The notes under the pieces were generated by a model. It was not told the origin of the DNA. It was given only the letters and a program-made list of their open reading frames with translations, and did no database searches. Shown one piece after another: positions 4,797 through 11,748 of a stretch of 13,452 nucleotides of DNA; the first letter of the stretch is position 1, and the number at the start of each line of letters is the position of its first letter. A program made the translations under genes and the position numbers. The stretch is from JAVBRU01 sp031547595 (lineage in GTDB: Bacteria; Bacillota; Clostridia; Christensenellales; Aristaeellaceae): assembly GCA_031547595.1 (NCBI GenBank), contig JAVBRU010000123.1, forward strand, positions 1-13,452, written 5' to 3'.

Positions 4797-7331
4797 TTAG
4801 GCCATTTCCTGCGTGGTTTGGTAGGCGAAGGTGTACGTGCCGCTGGTGAGTGGAAGCATGCCTTCTTTGGAGAAGGGCAGATAAAGTTCCGCCGTGCAGC
4901 CAAAGGGCACGGTGACGCTCAGCTCCAGATGTTCTTTGTCCATCACCTTCCAGGACACGCGGTATAGGCCGGCCGCGCTTTGATAGCTGGCATCCAAGGT
5001 GCCAAGCCGCGCACTGGGCGTGGGGCGAAGGATCGCCTTACGGAAGCCGGGCGCACCCTCCACCGGTTGAATGCCCGCCGCATGCCGGAAAATCCACTCC
5101 ACCACCGAGCCATAGGCGTAGTGGTTCAAGCTGTTCATGCCGGTAGATGAAATGCTGCCGTCGTCGTTGATGCTGTTCCAGCGCTCCCAGATGGTGGTGG
5201 CACCCAGCTTGATCTCCCGCAGCCAGCCGGGATATTCCTCATTGAGCAACAGCTCATACGCAGCACCAGAATCCCCAAGGTCGGACAGCACATTGCACAT
5301 CAGTGGTGTGCCGATAAAGCCGGTGCGCAGCTTGCCCTTTGACAGCTTGAACAGGCGCTTCAACGCGGCCTGCGCGCGGCTCTTGTCCTCTTGCAGGTTG
5401 AAGTACACCGTCAGGATATGCGCAGTCTGCGTGTCGATACAGCAGCGGCCGGTGGACGAGTAATACTCACTTTGGATATAGGCAAGCAGCGTATCGGCCA
5501 ATTGCTGATAATGCGCGGCCTCCTCCGTTTTGCCCAGCACCCGCGCGGCCTTGGCGGTCAGTTCCGCGCTGTTACGATAATACACATTGGCGATGAAACC
5601 TTCGTCCGTAGCGCCAAACACTTCATCCGTGCGGCCAGTGGGCAAATCCAGCGCCAGCCAATCGCCATAGTGGAACTCCTTGCCCCATTGATGGTTATCG
5701 CCATCCAAGCGCTGAAGGTAGTCCACCCACGCCTTCATGGCGTCAAAATGCGCTTCCAGTATGGAGGCGTCGCCGTAAAATACATACATATTCCAGGGAA
5801 TGATGCAGGTGGCATCGCCCCAGGCACAGGCCTGACGGTGGTGCCCCGCGCAGGGGACCACATCGGGCACCATGCCGCCGTGGCCCTTTTGCTCATAGCT
5901 CATATCGTAGAGGAACTTGCGCATAAAGGCGAAGCAATCGGTTAGATATGCCGCTGTGGGGCTGAACACCTGGGCATCGCCCGTCCAGCCCATGCGCTCA
6001 TCCCGCTGCGGGCAATCGGTGGGCACATCCAGATAATTGCCCTTCTGCCCCCAGCGCGTGTTTTGGATCAGCTGATTGACCAGCGCATGCCCTGTCACGA
6101 TATTGCCCGTTTCGGGGATGTCGGAGTACAGCGCCAGCGCAGTGAAATCATCTGCCGTGATGCCGTCCATACCCTCTACTTTTACAAATCGGTAGCCATA
6201 GAAGGTGAAGTGCGGGCAGAGCACATGCGCCTCGCCATCGGATACCCACACATATTCCGCCTGGGCGGAGCGCAGGTTGTCGCGGTAAAAACAGCCGTTT
6301 TGCAGCACTTCGCCAAACTGCAGGCGCAGGGTTTCGCCCTTTTTGAGGTGCACGCGCAGGCGGAAGCTGCCCGCCAGGTTTTGCCCGACGTCTATCACTG
6401 TTTCGTTCAGCGGTGTTTTGATGATTTCGACGGGGCGAAGCTGCTCGTGAACGGTGACGGCGGTGGAATAACGCGCGATGAGGGGCGGCAGTGCTTCTTC
6501 ACAAATCGTTGCCTGCACGGGCGAAACAGCGGGCAGATTGGCGTCTTCCTTTTCGCCGTCATACAGGTTGGAAAAAGTGATGTTGGAGCGCGTGACGCGC
6601 CAGCTTTCATCGGTGGCGATCACTTCTTCGCTGCCATCCACGTAGGTGAGGCGCACCTCGGCCATCAGCTTCCACGTCTTGCCGTAATAGCCCTCTTGCG
6701 GCTCTAGTTTGGTAAAGCCAAAGCGGCCCTTATACCAGCCATTGCCCAGCAGCACGGACAGTTCCGCGCCCTCCAGCAGCTCTGCAGTCACATCATAGGT
6801 CTGGTATTGCAGCCACTGGGTGTAGTCGTTGGAATAGGGAGTAAAATATTCCTCGCCTACGCGGTTGCCGCCGATAAATGCTTCATATAAGCCAAGCCCG
6901 CAGATATATAGACGCGCGCTTTTGAGGGGCCTGCTGACGGCGATATTTTTTGAAAAGAAGGGATGGCGCACTTCGGCGCTGTCGCAGGTGATCCACTGGC
7001 CCGCCCACGGCTCGTCCATTTTGGCGGTTTCAAACCAGTTGATCGCGCTGGTTGCTTCCTCGCCCGCGTCGGTGCGCACCGTCACCGTCCAGTAATACCG
7101 CGTGCGGGGACAAAGCGGCAATTCCGCCGCAAAGGCCAGGCTGTCGATGGCGTCTGTGAAGCCGGTATCATATACCGGGCTTGTCATGTCGGGAGATAAG
7201 GAAACCAGGATGCGTGCTTCCGCCTGACGCTTGCCTGTGGCACCTTCCACCTGATAGCTGAAGATTGGCTTTTCCATGGCGTATCCGATGGGATTGACAA
7301 CGTGGCTTGTCTTACACTGAACGATGTTCAT
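4797..7331 (-). CDS. Alpha-L-rhamnosidase, glycoside hydrolase family 78
   Basis: This encodes 844 residues with the full GH78 layout. Residues 1-100 form a fibronectin-like first domain. Residues 110-295 form the Bac_rhamnosid_N beta domain, with RLYICGLGLYEAFIGG and LGNGWYKGRFGF. A concanavalin-like domain (about 300-405) follows, then the (alpha/alpha)6 barrel (about 410-750) and a C-terminal beta domain. The general acid region CPQRDERMGWTGDAQ (Glu445) and the general base in TTIWERWNS (Glu716) are intact. Such enzymes remove terminal alpha-L-rhamnose from pectin side chains, saponins or flavonoid glycosides. There is no signal peptide, so it should act in the cytoplasm on imported oligosaccharides or glycosides. 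The ATG at 7331 has AGAGGTGA 4 nt upstream. The gene is a single-gene unit with its own promoter and terminator, and converges on uxaC-eda. Confidence 0.96.
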   Translation of the reverse strand: MNIVQCKTSHVVNPIGYAMEKPIFSYQVEGATGKRQAEARILVSLSPDMTSPVYDTGFTDAIDSLAFAAELPLCPRTRYYWTVTVRTDAGEEATSAINWFETAKMDEPWAGQWITCDSAEVRHPFFSKNIAVSRPLKSARLYICGLGLYEAFIGGNRVGEEYFTPYSNDYTQWLQYQTYDVTAELLEGAELSVLLGNGWYKGRFGFTKLEPQEGYYGKTWKLMAEVRLTYVDGSEEVIATDESWRVTRSNITFSNLYDGEKEDANLPAVSPVQATICEEALPPLIARYSTAVTVHEQLRPVEIIKTPLNETVIDVGQNLAGSFRLRVHLKKGETLRLQFGEVLQNGCFYRDNLRSAQAEYVWVSDGEAHVLCPHFTFYGYRFVKVEGMDGITADDFTALALYSDIPETGNIVTGHALVNQLIQNTRWGQKGNYLDVPTDCPQRDERMGWTGDAQVFSPTAAYLTDCFAFMRKFLYDMSYEQKGHGGMVPDVVPCAGHHRQACAWGDATCIIPWNMYVFYGDASILEAHFDAMKAWVDYLQRLDGDNHQWGKEFHYGDWLALDLPTGRTDEVFGATDEGFIANVYYRNSAELTAKAARVLGKTEEAAHYQQLADTLLAYIQSEYYSSTGRCCIDTQTAHILTVYFNLQEDKSRAQAALKRLFKLSKGKLRTGFIGTPLMCNVLSDLGDSGAAYELLLNEEYPGWLREIKLGATTIWERWNSINDDGSISSTGMNSLNHYAYGSVVEWIFRHAAGIQPVEGAPGFRKAILRPTPSARLGTLDASYQSAAGLYRVSWKVMDKEHLELSVTVPFGCTAELYLPFSKEGMLPLTSGTYTFAYQTTQEMA

Positions 7332-7370
7332 ACGGTCACCTCTTCGTATATAGTACGTGGCTTTTGTTGT

Positions 7371-7399
7371 ATTCTACCACAAAGGAGCACAGTTGTATA
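7371..7399 (-). promoter_or_regulatory. Extended -10 promoter of the rhamnosidase gene
   Basis: On the minus strand TATACA (7399-7394), 17 bp, then TGG-TAGAAT with TAGAAT at 7376-7371. The TGn extension compensates for a poor -35 box. It lies about 40 bp before the start codon. Confidence 0.55.
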
Positions 7400-7403
7400 G
7401 GAA

Positions 7404-7443
7404 TTAAAAACTGCTGCGCCAGCAAGTTGCCAGCACAGCAGTT
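7404..7443 (-). terminator. Terminator of the aspB-DUF378 unit
   Basis: On the minus strand AACTGCTGTGC (7443-7433) pairs with GCGCAGCAGTT (7419-7409), 11 bp with one wobble, and a TTTTTAA tail follows. It lies about 20 nt after the DUF378 stop codon and just upstream of the rhamnosidase promoter, insulating the two. Confidence 0.75.
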
Positions 7444-7463
7444 CAAATTCTTTTGTAAAGCTG

Positions 7464-7667
7464 TCAATCCTTCACAGGCTCGCGATCCCTGAACAGCAGG
7501 GAGATACACCACAGGCCCGCCGCGCCCACCACCGTGTAGATGATGCGGCTGACCAGCGCGGCCTGCCCGCCAAACAGGTAGGCCACCAAGTCAAACTGAA
7601 AGATACCGATCAGGCCCCAGTTGACCGCACCAATGATGGTGAGCAACAACGCGATTCTATCTGCCAT
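7464..7667 (-). CDS. DUF378 family small membrane protein
   Basis: This encodes a 67-residue protein with two hydrophobic helices (about residues 4-28 and 39-58) separated by a short FGGQ-containing turn. The sequence IIGAVNWGLIGIFQFDLVAYLFGG matches the DUF378 pattern (iiGalNWGLvG-f-fDlVa-lfG); these small integral membrane proteins have no known function. The ATG at 7667 has a perfect AAGGAGGAG site upstream. The frame stays open further upstream to 7862, but that part overlaps the aminotransferase gene and is not real. The gene follows the aspartate aminotransferase stop by 52 nt with no terminator between, so co-transcription is likely. A short hairpin can cover its ribosome binding site. 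Confidence 0.88.
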   Translation of the reverse strand: MADRIALLLTIIGAVNWGLIGIFQFDLVAYLFGGQAALVSRIIYTVVGAAGLWCISLLFRDREPVKD

Positions 7668-7675
7668 ACTAAACT

Positions 7676-7695
7676 CCTCCTTCTGGTTTCGGAGG
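7676..7695 (-). promoter_or_regulatory. Hairpin covering the DUF378 ribosome binding site
   Basis: In the minus-strand RNA, CCTCC (7695-7691) can pair with GGAGG (7680-7676) of the Shine-Dalgarno sequence, across a 10-nt loop. The stem is only 5 bp, so any effect on translation is speculative. Confidence 0.35.
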
Positions 7696-7719
7696 TAGTA
7701 TGGGCGGTGGCTGGTCAAA

Positions 7720-8928
7720 TTATGCAGCCGCTTCCAAACAGGAAATAAATTGCTCGATACGGCGCACAGCCTCGAGGATACGCTCCTCGGAAATGGCATA
7801 AGACAGGCGGCAATAGCCCGGCGCGCCAAAGGGTTCGCCGTCCACAACGGCCACCTGCGCATGCTCTAAAAGCAGCTCGGCAAAATCGTTGCTGGAGCGG
7901 ATGATGCGGCCGTTGCAGCGCTTGCCAATCACGCAATTAACATTCAACAGCACATAGAACGCGCCCTGCGGGGTGAAGCAGGATACGCCGCCGATTTTAT
8001 TCAGGCAATCCACCATCAGCTTGCGGCGCTGCGAAAATGCCTTCGCCATATCGGCAACGCAGGTCTGATCACCGGTGATAGCGGCCAGCGCGGCGTACTG
8101 CGCAATGGAGTTGGGGTTGCCTGTGGCGTGGCTCTGGTAGGCGTCCATGGCCTTGATCACATCCTTGGGGCCGCAGGCATAGCCCATGCGCCAGCCCGTC
8201 ATCGCATAGGCCTTGCTAAAGCCGTTGACGGTGATGGTGTGCGCTTTGATTTCGTCGCTGAGGGACGCGACGGACACATGCTGCGCGCCATCGTATATCA
8301 GCTTATCGTAAATCTCGTCACTGATAATGTAGAAGCCGTATTCCACCGCCAGATCGCCCACGGCCTGCAGCTGCTCTCTGCCCCATACAGCGCCGGTGGG
8401 GTTGCTGGGGGTATTGATGATGATGGCCTTGGTGCGGGGGGTGATGACGGAGAGCACCTGCTCCCGGCTGGGCACAAAGCCCTGGGATTCGTCGGTGTGC
8501 AGCCAAACGGCCTTGCCGCCCGCCATGTGGATCATTTCGGGATAACTGATCCAGCAGGGCGCGGGCAAAATGACCTCATCATCGGGGTCGAGAATGGCCT
8601 GCAAAGCGCCCAGCAGCGATTGCTTGGCACCGGTGCCCACGATGATCTCGTCCGGCGCATACTGAAGACCCTTGTCGGCTAATAAAAATGCCGACAGGGC
8701 TTTACGCAGCGCGGGGATACCATTGGTGGCGGTGTAGCGGGTGCAGCCGGTTTCCATAGCCTTTAAAGCGGCGGCGCGGATGTGGGCCGGGGTATCAAAA
8801 TCCGGCTCGCCAGCGCCCAAACCAATAATGTCTTTCCCTTGCGCGCGCAGCTCTGCCACCAGCGCGTTCATCTTGAGCGTCACAGAGGGCGAAATGCCCT
8901 GACATACCTTAGAAATTGTGAGTGCCAT
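7720..8928 (-). CDS. aspB: Aspartate aminotransferase, class I (I-gamma) PLP enzyme
   Basis: This encodes 402 residues of a fold-type I PLP aminotransferase. The PLP lysine is Lys239 in NGFSKAYAMTGWRMGY. The pyridine-nitrogen aspartate is Asp204 in SDEIYDKL, NPTG (176-179) contacts the substrate, and Arg374 in YCRLSYA binds the alpha-carboxylate. The N-terminal SPSVTLKM and GLGAGEPDFDTP blocks are typical of the I-gamma aspartate/prephenate aminotransferase group. The most likely reaction is aspartate + 2-oxoglutarate to oxaloacetate + glutamate; prephenate or other substrates cannot be excluded. ATG 8928 has AAGGGGC 6 nt upstream. No strong promoter was found, but the AT-rich upstream spacer has repeated CGCAA motifs and a small CCGAT/ATCGG hairpin (8946-8959) in the leader. 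The DUF378 gene follows on the same strand. Confidence 0.92.
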   Translation of the reverse strand: MALTISKVCQGISPSVTLKMNALVAELRAQGKDIIGLGAGEPDFDTPAHIRAAALKAMETGCTRYTATNGIPALRKALSAFLLADKGLQYAPDEIIVGTGAKQSLLGALQAILDPDDEVILPAPCWISYPEMIHMAGGKAVWLHTDESQGFVPSREQVLSVITPRTKAIIINTPSNPTGAVWGREQLQAVGDLAVEYGFYIISDEIYDKLIYDGAQHVSVASLSDEIKAHTITVNGFSKAYAMTGWRMGYACGPKDVIKAMDAYQSHATGNPNSIAQYAALAAITGDQTCVADMAKAFSQRRKLMVDCLNKIGGVSCFTPQGAFYVLLNVNCVIGKRCNGRIIRSSNDFAELLLEHAQVAVVDGEPFGAPGYCRLSYAISEERILEAVRRIEQFISCLEAAA

Positions 8929-8970
8929 AATGATGCCCCTTCAAACCGATTTTCATCGGAAATTTGCATA

Positions 8971-9060
8971 TCGCAATATCTATTCTACGCAAAAATCAAA
9001 TCTCCTGTTCGCAAAGGGCATTTTTTTAGAATTTTGCAATTTTTCTTTTCGCAAATTGCA
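8971..9060. repeat. CGCAA repeats and inverted repeat upstream of aspB
   Basis: Four copies of (T/A)CGCAA(A/T) stand at 8971-8977, 8987-8993, 9009-9015 and 9049-9055, all in one orientation. TGCAATTT (9035-9042) is an exact inverted repeat of AAATTGCA (9053-9060). They fill the spacer between aspB and the small gene at 9070. A transcription-factor operator cluster is one explanation, but AT-rich chance repetition is another. Confidence 0.35.
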
Positions 9061-9069
9061 TATTCGTCA

Positions 9070-9222
9070 TTATGCGCGTTTCAAAACGAGGGGCGTGGCC
9101 AACAATGCCAGCTGCATTTCGTCGATTTGATTCGTCAGTCTCTCCAGTATCTCCCGGTCTTGCTCCTCGTATGCCTGTGCAATTTTATCCCGCAAATCCT
9201 GTGCTTTCGTGCTCTGTATCAT
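9070..9222 (-). CDS. Small hypothetical helical protein (50 aa)
   Basis: I do not recognise this gene. The frame runs from ATG 9222 to TAA 9072-9070 and has AGGGGG 7 nt upstream of the start. The product is charged and predicted to be almost all helix: KAQDLRDKIAQAYEEQDREI, then LERLTNQIDEMQLALL. The segment LTNQID sits where Spo0E-like phosphatases have their S-Q-E-L-D motif, and the overall length and helix pattern also fit that family. However, the key residues differ, so the resemblance is weak. The gene lies alone in a 539-bp spacer between the divergent aspB and rimO genes. The rest of that spacer from 9223 to about 9370 shows only a small palindrome, TTTGTAACAAA (9251-9261), and an ATCCT/AGGAT hairpin. 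It may be a real small gene or chance. Confidence 0.4.
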   Translation of the reverse strand: MIQSTKAQDLRDKIAQAYEEQDREILERLTNQIDEMQLALLATPLVLKRA

Positions 9223-9407
9223 GTGTTTTCCCCCTATTAATCAAGTGTGTTTTGTAACAAACCTTGTGGATCCTCTTACAGGATAAACGCTTTTCCCTCA
9301 TAATGCAATCAGAGAAAATAGCGAATGCTGTCGAAAACAACAAGAATTTTACAGTTTTGCAAAATCTCAAAACCAGAACGGGCATTCTTATGTTTTTTCA
9401 AAAACAC

Positions 9408-9436
9408 TTGTGAACTGGCGGGGTGTGTGGTACAAT
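9408..9436 (+). promoter_or_regulatory. Sigma-A promoter of the rimO-pgsA-cinA-recA operon
   Basis: TTGTGA (9408-9413), a 17-bp spacer and TACAAT (9431-9436), 31 bp before the chosen rimO start codon. A degenerate LexA-like dyad lies about 20 bp upstream (9375-9388). Confidence 0.7.
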
Positions 9437-9467
9437 GTACCTGTAAATTAAAGTGGGAGAAACCGCC

Positions 9468-10766
9468 GTGCAAGTAGGATTGATTTCCCTGGGCTGTGTG
9501 AAAAATCAGGTGGATAGCGAGCAGATGCTGTCCCAGCTGACACAGGCCGGATACCGTATCACCAACCAGCCGGAGCAGGCCGAGGTATTGATTGTCAACA
9601 CCTGCGGCTTTATTGCTTCTGCAAAGGAAGAATCAATAGACGCCATTTTCGAAATGGCGCAGTATAAACAGACCGGGCGCTGCAAGGTGCTGTGCGTCAC
9701 AGGCTGCCTGGCGCAGCGGTACGCGCAGGATTTGCTGAGTGATATTCCCGAAATTGACTGTCTGCTGGGTGTTTCCCAGTATGATCAGCTGCTTTCAAAT
9801 ATCGAAAAGGCCCTGCAGGGAGCGCGCCCCCATGCTACAGAGCGCAAGGACGGCTTCCTCGAATGCGGCCGCGTGCTCATCACCCCGCCCTACAGCGCGT
9901 ATATCAAGACGGGCGACGGCTGCAGCAACCGCTGCGCCTACTGTGCCATTCCCCTCATCCGGGGCAATTACCGCTCCCGCCCACGCCAGGATATTCTGGA
10001 CGAAATGCGCGCGCTTGCGCAAAACGGCGTGAAGGAGCACATCCTCATCGCGCAGGATACCACCCGCTATGGCAGCGATACGGGGGACAGCCTGGCCGCC
10101 CTGATGGCGGAAGCGGCGCAAATCCCCGGTGTTTTCTGGCTGCGTGCACTGTATATGTACCCCGATGCGGTGACGGAGGAGCTGCTGAATGTGATGGCCG
10201 CGCACGAAAACATCTGCCGGTATCTCGACTTGCCCCTGCAGCACTGCGTGCCAAGGCTGCTAAGCGCCATGAACCGCCGGGGCGATATGGAGAAGGTGAA
10301 GGGGCTTTTGCGGCTGGCGCGCGCCAAAGGCTTTGCGCTTCGCACCACCTTCATTGTTGGCTTTCCCGGCGAGACAGACGCGGATTTTGAATGCCTGATG
10401 GATTTCGCAAAAGAAATAGAGTTCGACCGCATGGGCGCGTTTGCGTTCTCGCCAGAGGAAGATACCACTGCCGCCGTTATGGACGGGCAGATCGACGAAG
10501 ACGTGAAGCAGCAGCGGCTGGAGCGGCTGATGGCGCTGCAGGGCGAGATCAGCTATGCCCGCAACCTCCAGCGCGTGGGCGAGGAAACCAAGGTGCTGGT
10601 TACCTGGCAGGAGGGCAGCCGCTGCCGCGGACGCTCGGCCTGGGAAGCACCTGATGCCGATGGCGAAATACTGTTCACCACTGCCCAACCGCTTCGCATT
10701 GGCCAGTTTGTGACGGTGCGCATCACTGGGGCAGATACCTATGATTTGGAAGGCGAGTGTCTATAA
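9468..10766 (+). CDS. rimO: Ribosomal protein S12 methylthiotransferase RimO
   Basis: This encodes 432 residues of a radical-SAM methylthiotransferase that adds a methylthio group to the conserved aspartate of ribosomal protein S12. The N-terminal UPF0004 domain carries the three cluster cysteines: Cys10 in SLGCVKN, Cys46 in NTCGF and Cys80 in VTGC. The radical-SAM motif CxxxCxxC is GCSNRCAYCAIP (Cys152, Cys156, Cys159). A TRAM domain ends the protein. The SLGCVKNQVDSE opening separates RimO from the tRNA-modifying MiaB. I chose the GTG at 9468 (MQVGLISLGC) because GGGAGA lies 7 nt upstream and RimO proteins normally begin this way. The in-frame GTG at 9453 would place the ribosome binding site inside the gene. 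It is first in an operon and 13 nt before pgsA. Confidence 0.95.
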   Translation: MQVGLISLGCVKNQVDSEQMLSQLTQAGYRITNQPEQAEVLIVNTCGFIASAKEESIDAIFEMAQYKQTGRCKVLCVTGCLAQRYAQDLLSDIPEIDCLLGVSQYDQLLSNIEKALQGARPHATERKDGFLECGRVLITPPYSAYIKTGDGCSNRCAYCAIPLIRGNYRSRPRQDILDEMRALAQNGVKEHILIAQDTTRYGSDTGDSLAALMAEAAQIPGVFWLRALYMYPDAVTEELLNVMAAHENICRYLDLPLQHCVPRLLSAMNRRGDMEKVKGLLRLARAKGFALRTTFIVGFPGETDADFECLMDFAKEIEFDRMGAFAFSPEEDTTAAVMDGQIDEDVKQQRLERLMALQGEISYARNLQRVGEETKVLVTWQEGSRCRGRSAWEAPDADGEILFTTAQPLRIGQFVTVRITGADTYDLEGECL

Positions 10767-10779
10767 TAAGGAGGATAGC

Positions 10780-11298
10780 ATGAATTTACCCAACAAGCTG
10801 ACATTGCTTCGGGTGCTGATGATCCCGCTGTGCCTGTTCCTGATGGAGATCAACCAATACGTGGCGGCGGCGGCGATCTTTGCGCTGGCGGCGCTGACGG
10901 ATTTTCTGGATGGGTACATCGCGCGCAAGCAAAAAATCGTGACCACCTTCGGCAAATTTGCAGACCCTGTGGCAGATAAAGTGCTGGTGCTGACAGCCAT
11001 GATCTACCTGACAGCCAAGGGTATGCTGCCCGCCTGGGCGGTGTGCGTTGTGGCTGCGCGGGAATTGATGGTAGACGGTCTTCGGCTGGTGGCCGCCGGC
11101 AAGGGAAATGTGATTGCCGCAGGGTGGCTGGGCAAGATCAAGACCAACGCGCAGTTTTTCTGCGTGCTGTCTGCTATGCTGCAGCTGCCGGAAATCATCA
11201 CGATTCTTCTGACCGTGTTGATGGCCGTGATGACGGTGTGGTCCGGCGTGGATTATTTTATGGGCTGTAAAGACGTTTTTAAGGACGATCTGGCATGA
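10780..11298 (+). CDS. pgsA: CDP-diacylglycerol-glycerol-3-phosphate 3-phosphatidyltransferase
   Basis: This encodes 172 residues of an integral membrane enzyme that makes phosphatidylglycerophosphate from CDP-diacylglycerol and glycerol 3-phosphate, the committed step to phosphatidylglycerol and cardiolipin. The CDP-alcohol phosphatidyltransferase motif D-x2-DG-x2-AR-x8-G-x3-D-x3-D is complete: Asp41, Asp44, Gly45, Ala48, Arg49, Gly58, Asp62, Asp66. The opening MNLPNKLTLLRVLMIP is characteristic of PgsA, and several hydrophobic helices follow. The start ATG 10780 has AAGGAGG 5 nt upstream. An in-frame ATG at 10741 lies inside rimO and is rejected. The stop codon overlaps the next start as ATGA, so translation of the next gene is probably coupled. 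Confidence 0.95.
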   Translation: MNLPNKLTLLRVLMIPLCLFLMEINQYVAAAAIFALAALTDFLDGYIARKQKIVTTFGKFADPVADKVLVLTAMIYLTAKGMLPAWAVCVVAARELMVDGLRLVAAGKGNVIAAGWLGKIKTNAQFFCVLSAMLQLPEIITILLTVLMAVMTVWSGVDYFMGCKDVFKDDLA

Positions 11299-11744
11299 CG
11301 CCGGAGCAGATTGTGCGCACCCTCTGCCAACGGAGACAGACCCTGGCCACTGCCGAAAGCCTCACCGGCGGGCTGGTGGCCGCCAGGATTGTGGCGGTCA
11401 GCGGTGCCAGCGGGTGCTTTGAAGGCGGGCTGGTGGCGTATCAGGACAAAGTGAAAGCTGATGTGCTGGGGATAGGGGAGAGCATCCTCGAAAAACACAG
11501 CGCGGTCAGCGCCGCCTGTGCGCGGGATATGGCGCAAAAGGCGCGGCTGAAATTCCAAAGCGATTATGCACTGTCCACCACAGGCTATGCCGGCCCCACA
11601 GGGGAAAACGTGGGCAGCATCTATATCGGGGTGGCAACCCCCCAGGTCACAAAGGTATACCATGTGCAGCTGGCGGGCAGCCGCAATGCGCTGCGCGAAA
11701 CCACCACAAAACTAGCACTTCAATTATTAGGAAGGATGTTATAA
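11295..11744 (+). CDS. pncC: CinA C-terminal domain protein (nicotinamide-nucleotide amidase, PncC type)
   Basis: This encodes 149 residues corresponding to the C-terminal domain of CinA. The conserved blocks TLATAESLTGGLVAARI, GCFEGGLVAYQDKVKADVLG, AVSAACARDMA and STTGYAGPTG are all present. Proteins with this domain alone deamidate nicotinamide mononucleotide to nicotinate mononucleotide in pyridine-nucleotide recycling; activity here is inferred from family. The N-terminal MoCF-like domain of full-length CinA, usual beside recA in many Bacillota, is absent, and nothing upstream encodes it because pgsA abuts directly. The ATG overlaps the pgsA stop by 4 nt. Only 4 nt separate it from recA. 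Confidence 0.9.
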   Translation: MTPEQIVRTLCQRRQTLATAESLTGGLVAARIVAVSGASGCFEGGLVAYQDKVKADVLGIGESILEKHSAVSAACARDMAQKARLKFQSDYALSTTGYAGPTGENVGSIYIGVATPQVTKVYHVQLAGSRNALRETTTKLALQLLGRML

Positions 11745-11748
11745 CAAC

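Noticed and set aside
5391..5945. 184-codon plus-strand frame within the rhamnosidase gene, and a similar one at 6063-6707
   Set aside because: Both lie antisense to an intact GH78 enzyme with catalytic motifs and have no domain of their own.
9185..9385. 66-codon minus-strand frame in the aspB-rimO spacer
   Set aside because: It has Cys/Phe/Lys-rich AT-derived composition, no ribosome binding site and no family. It overlaps the better-supported small gene only at that gene's start.
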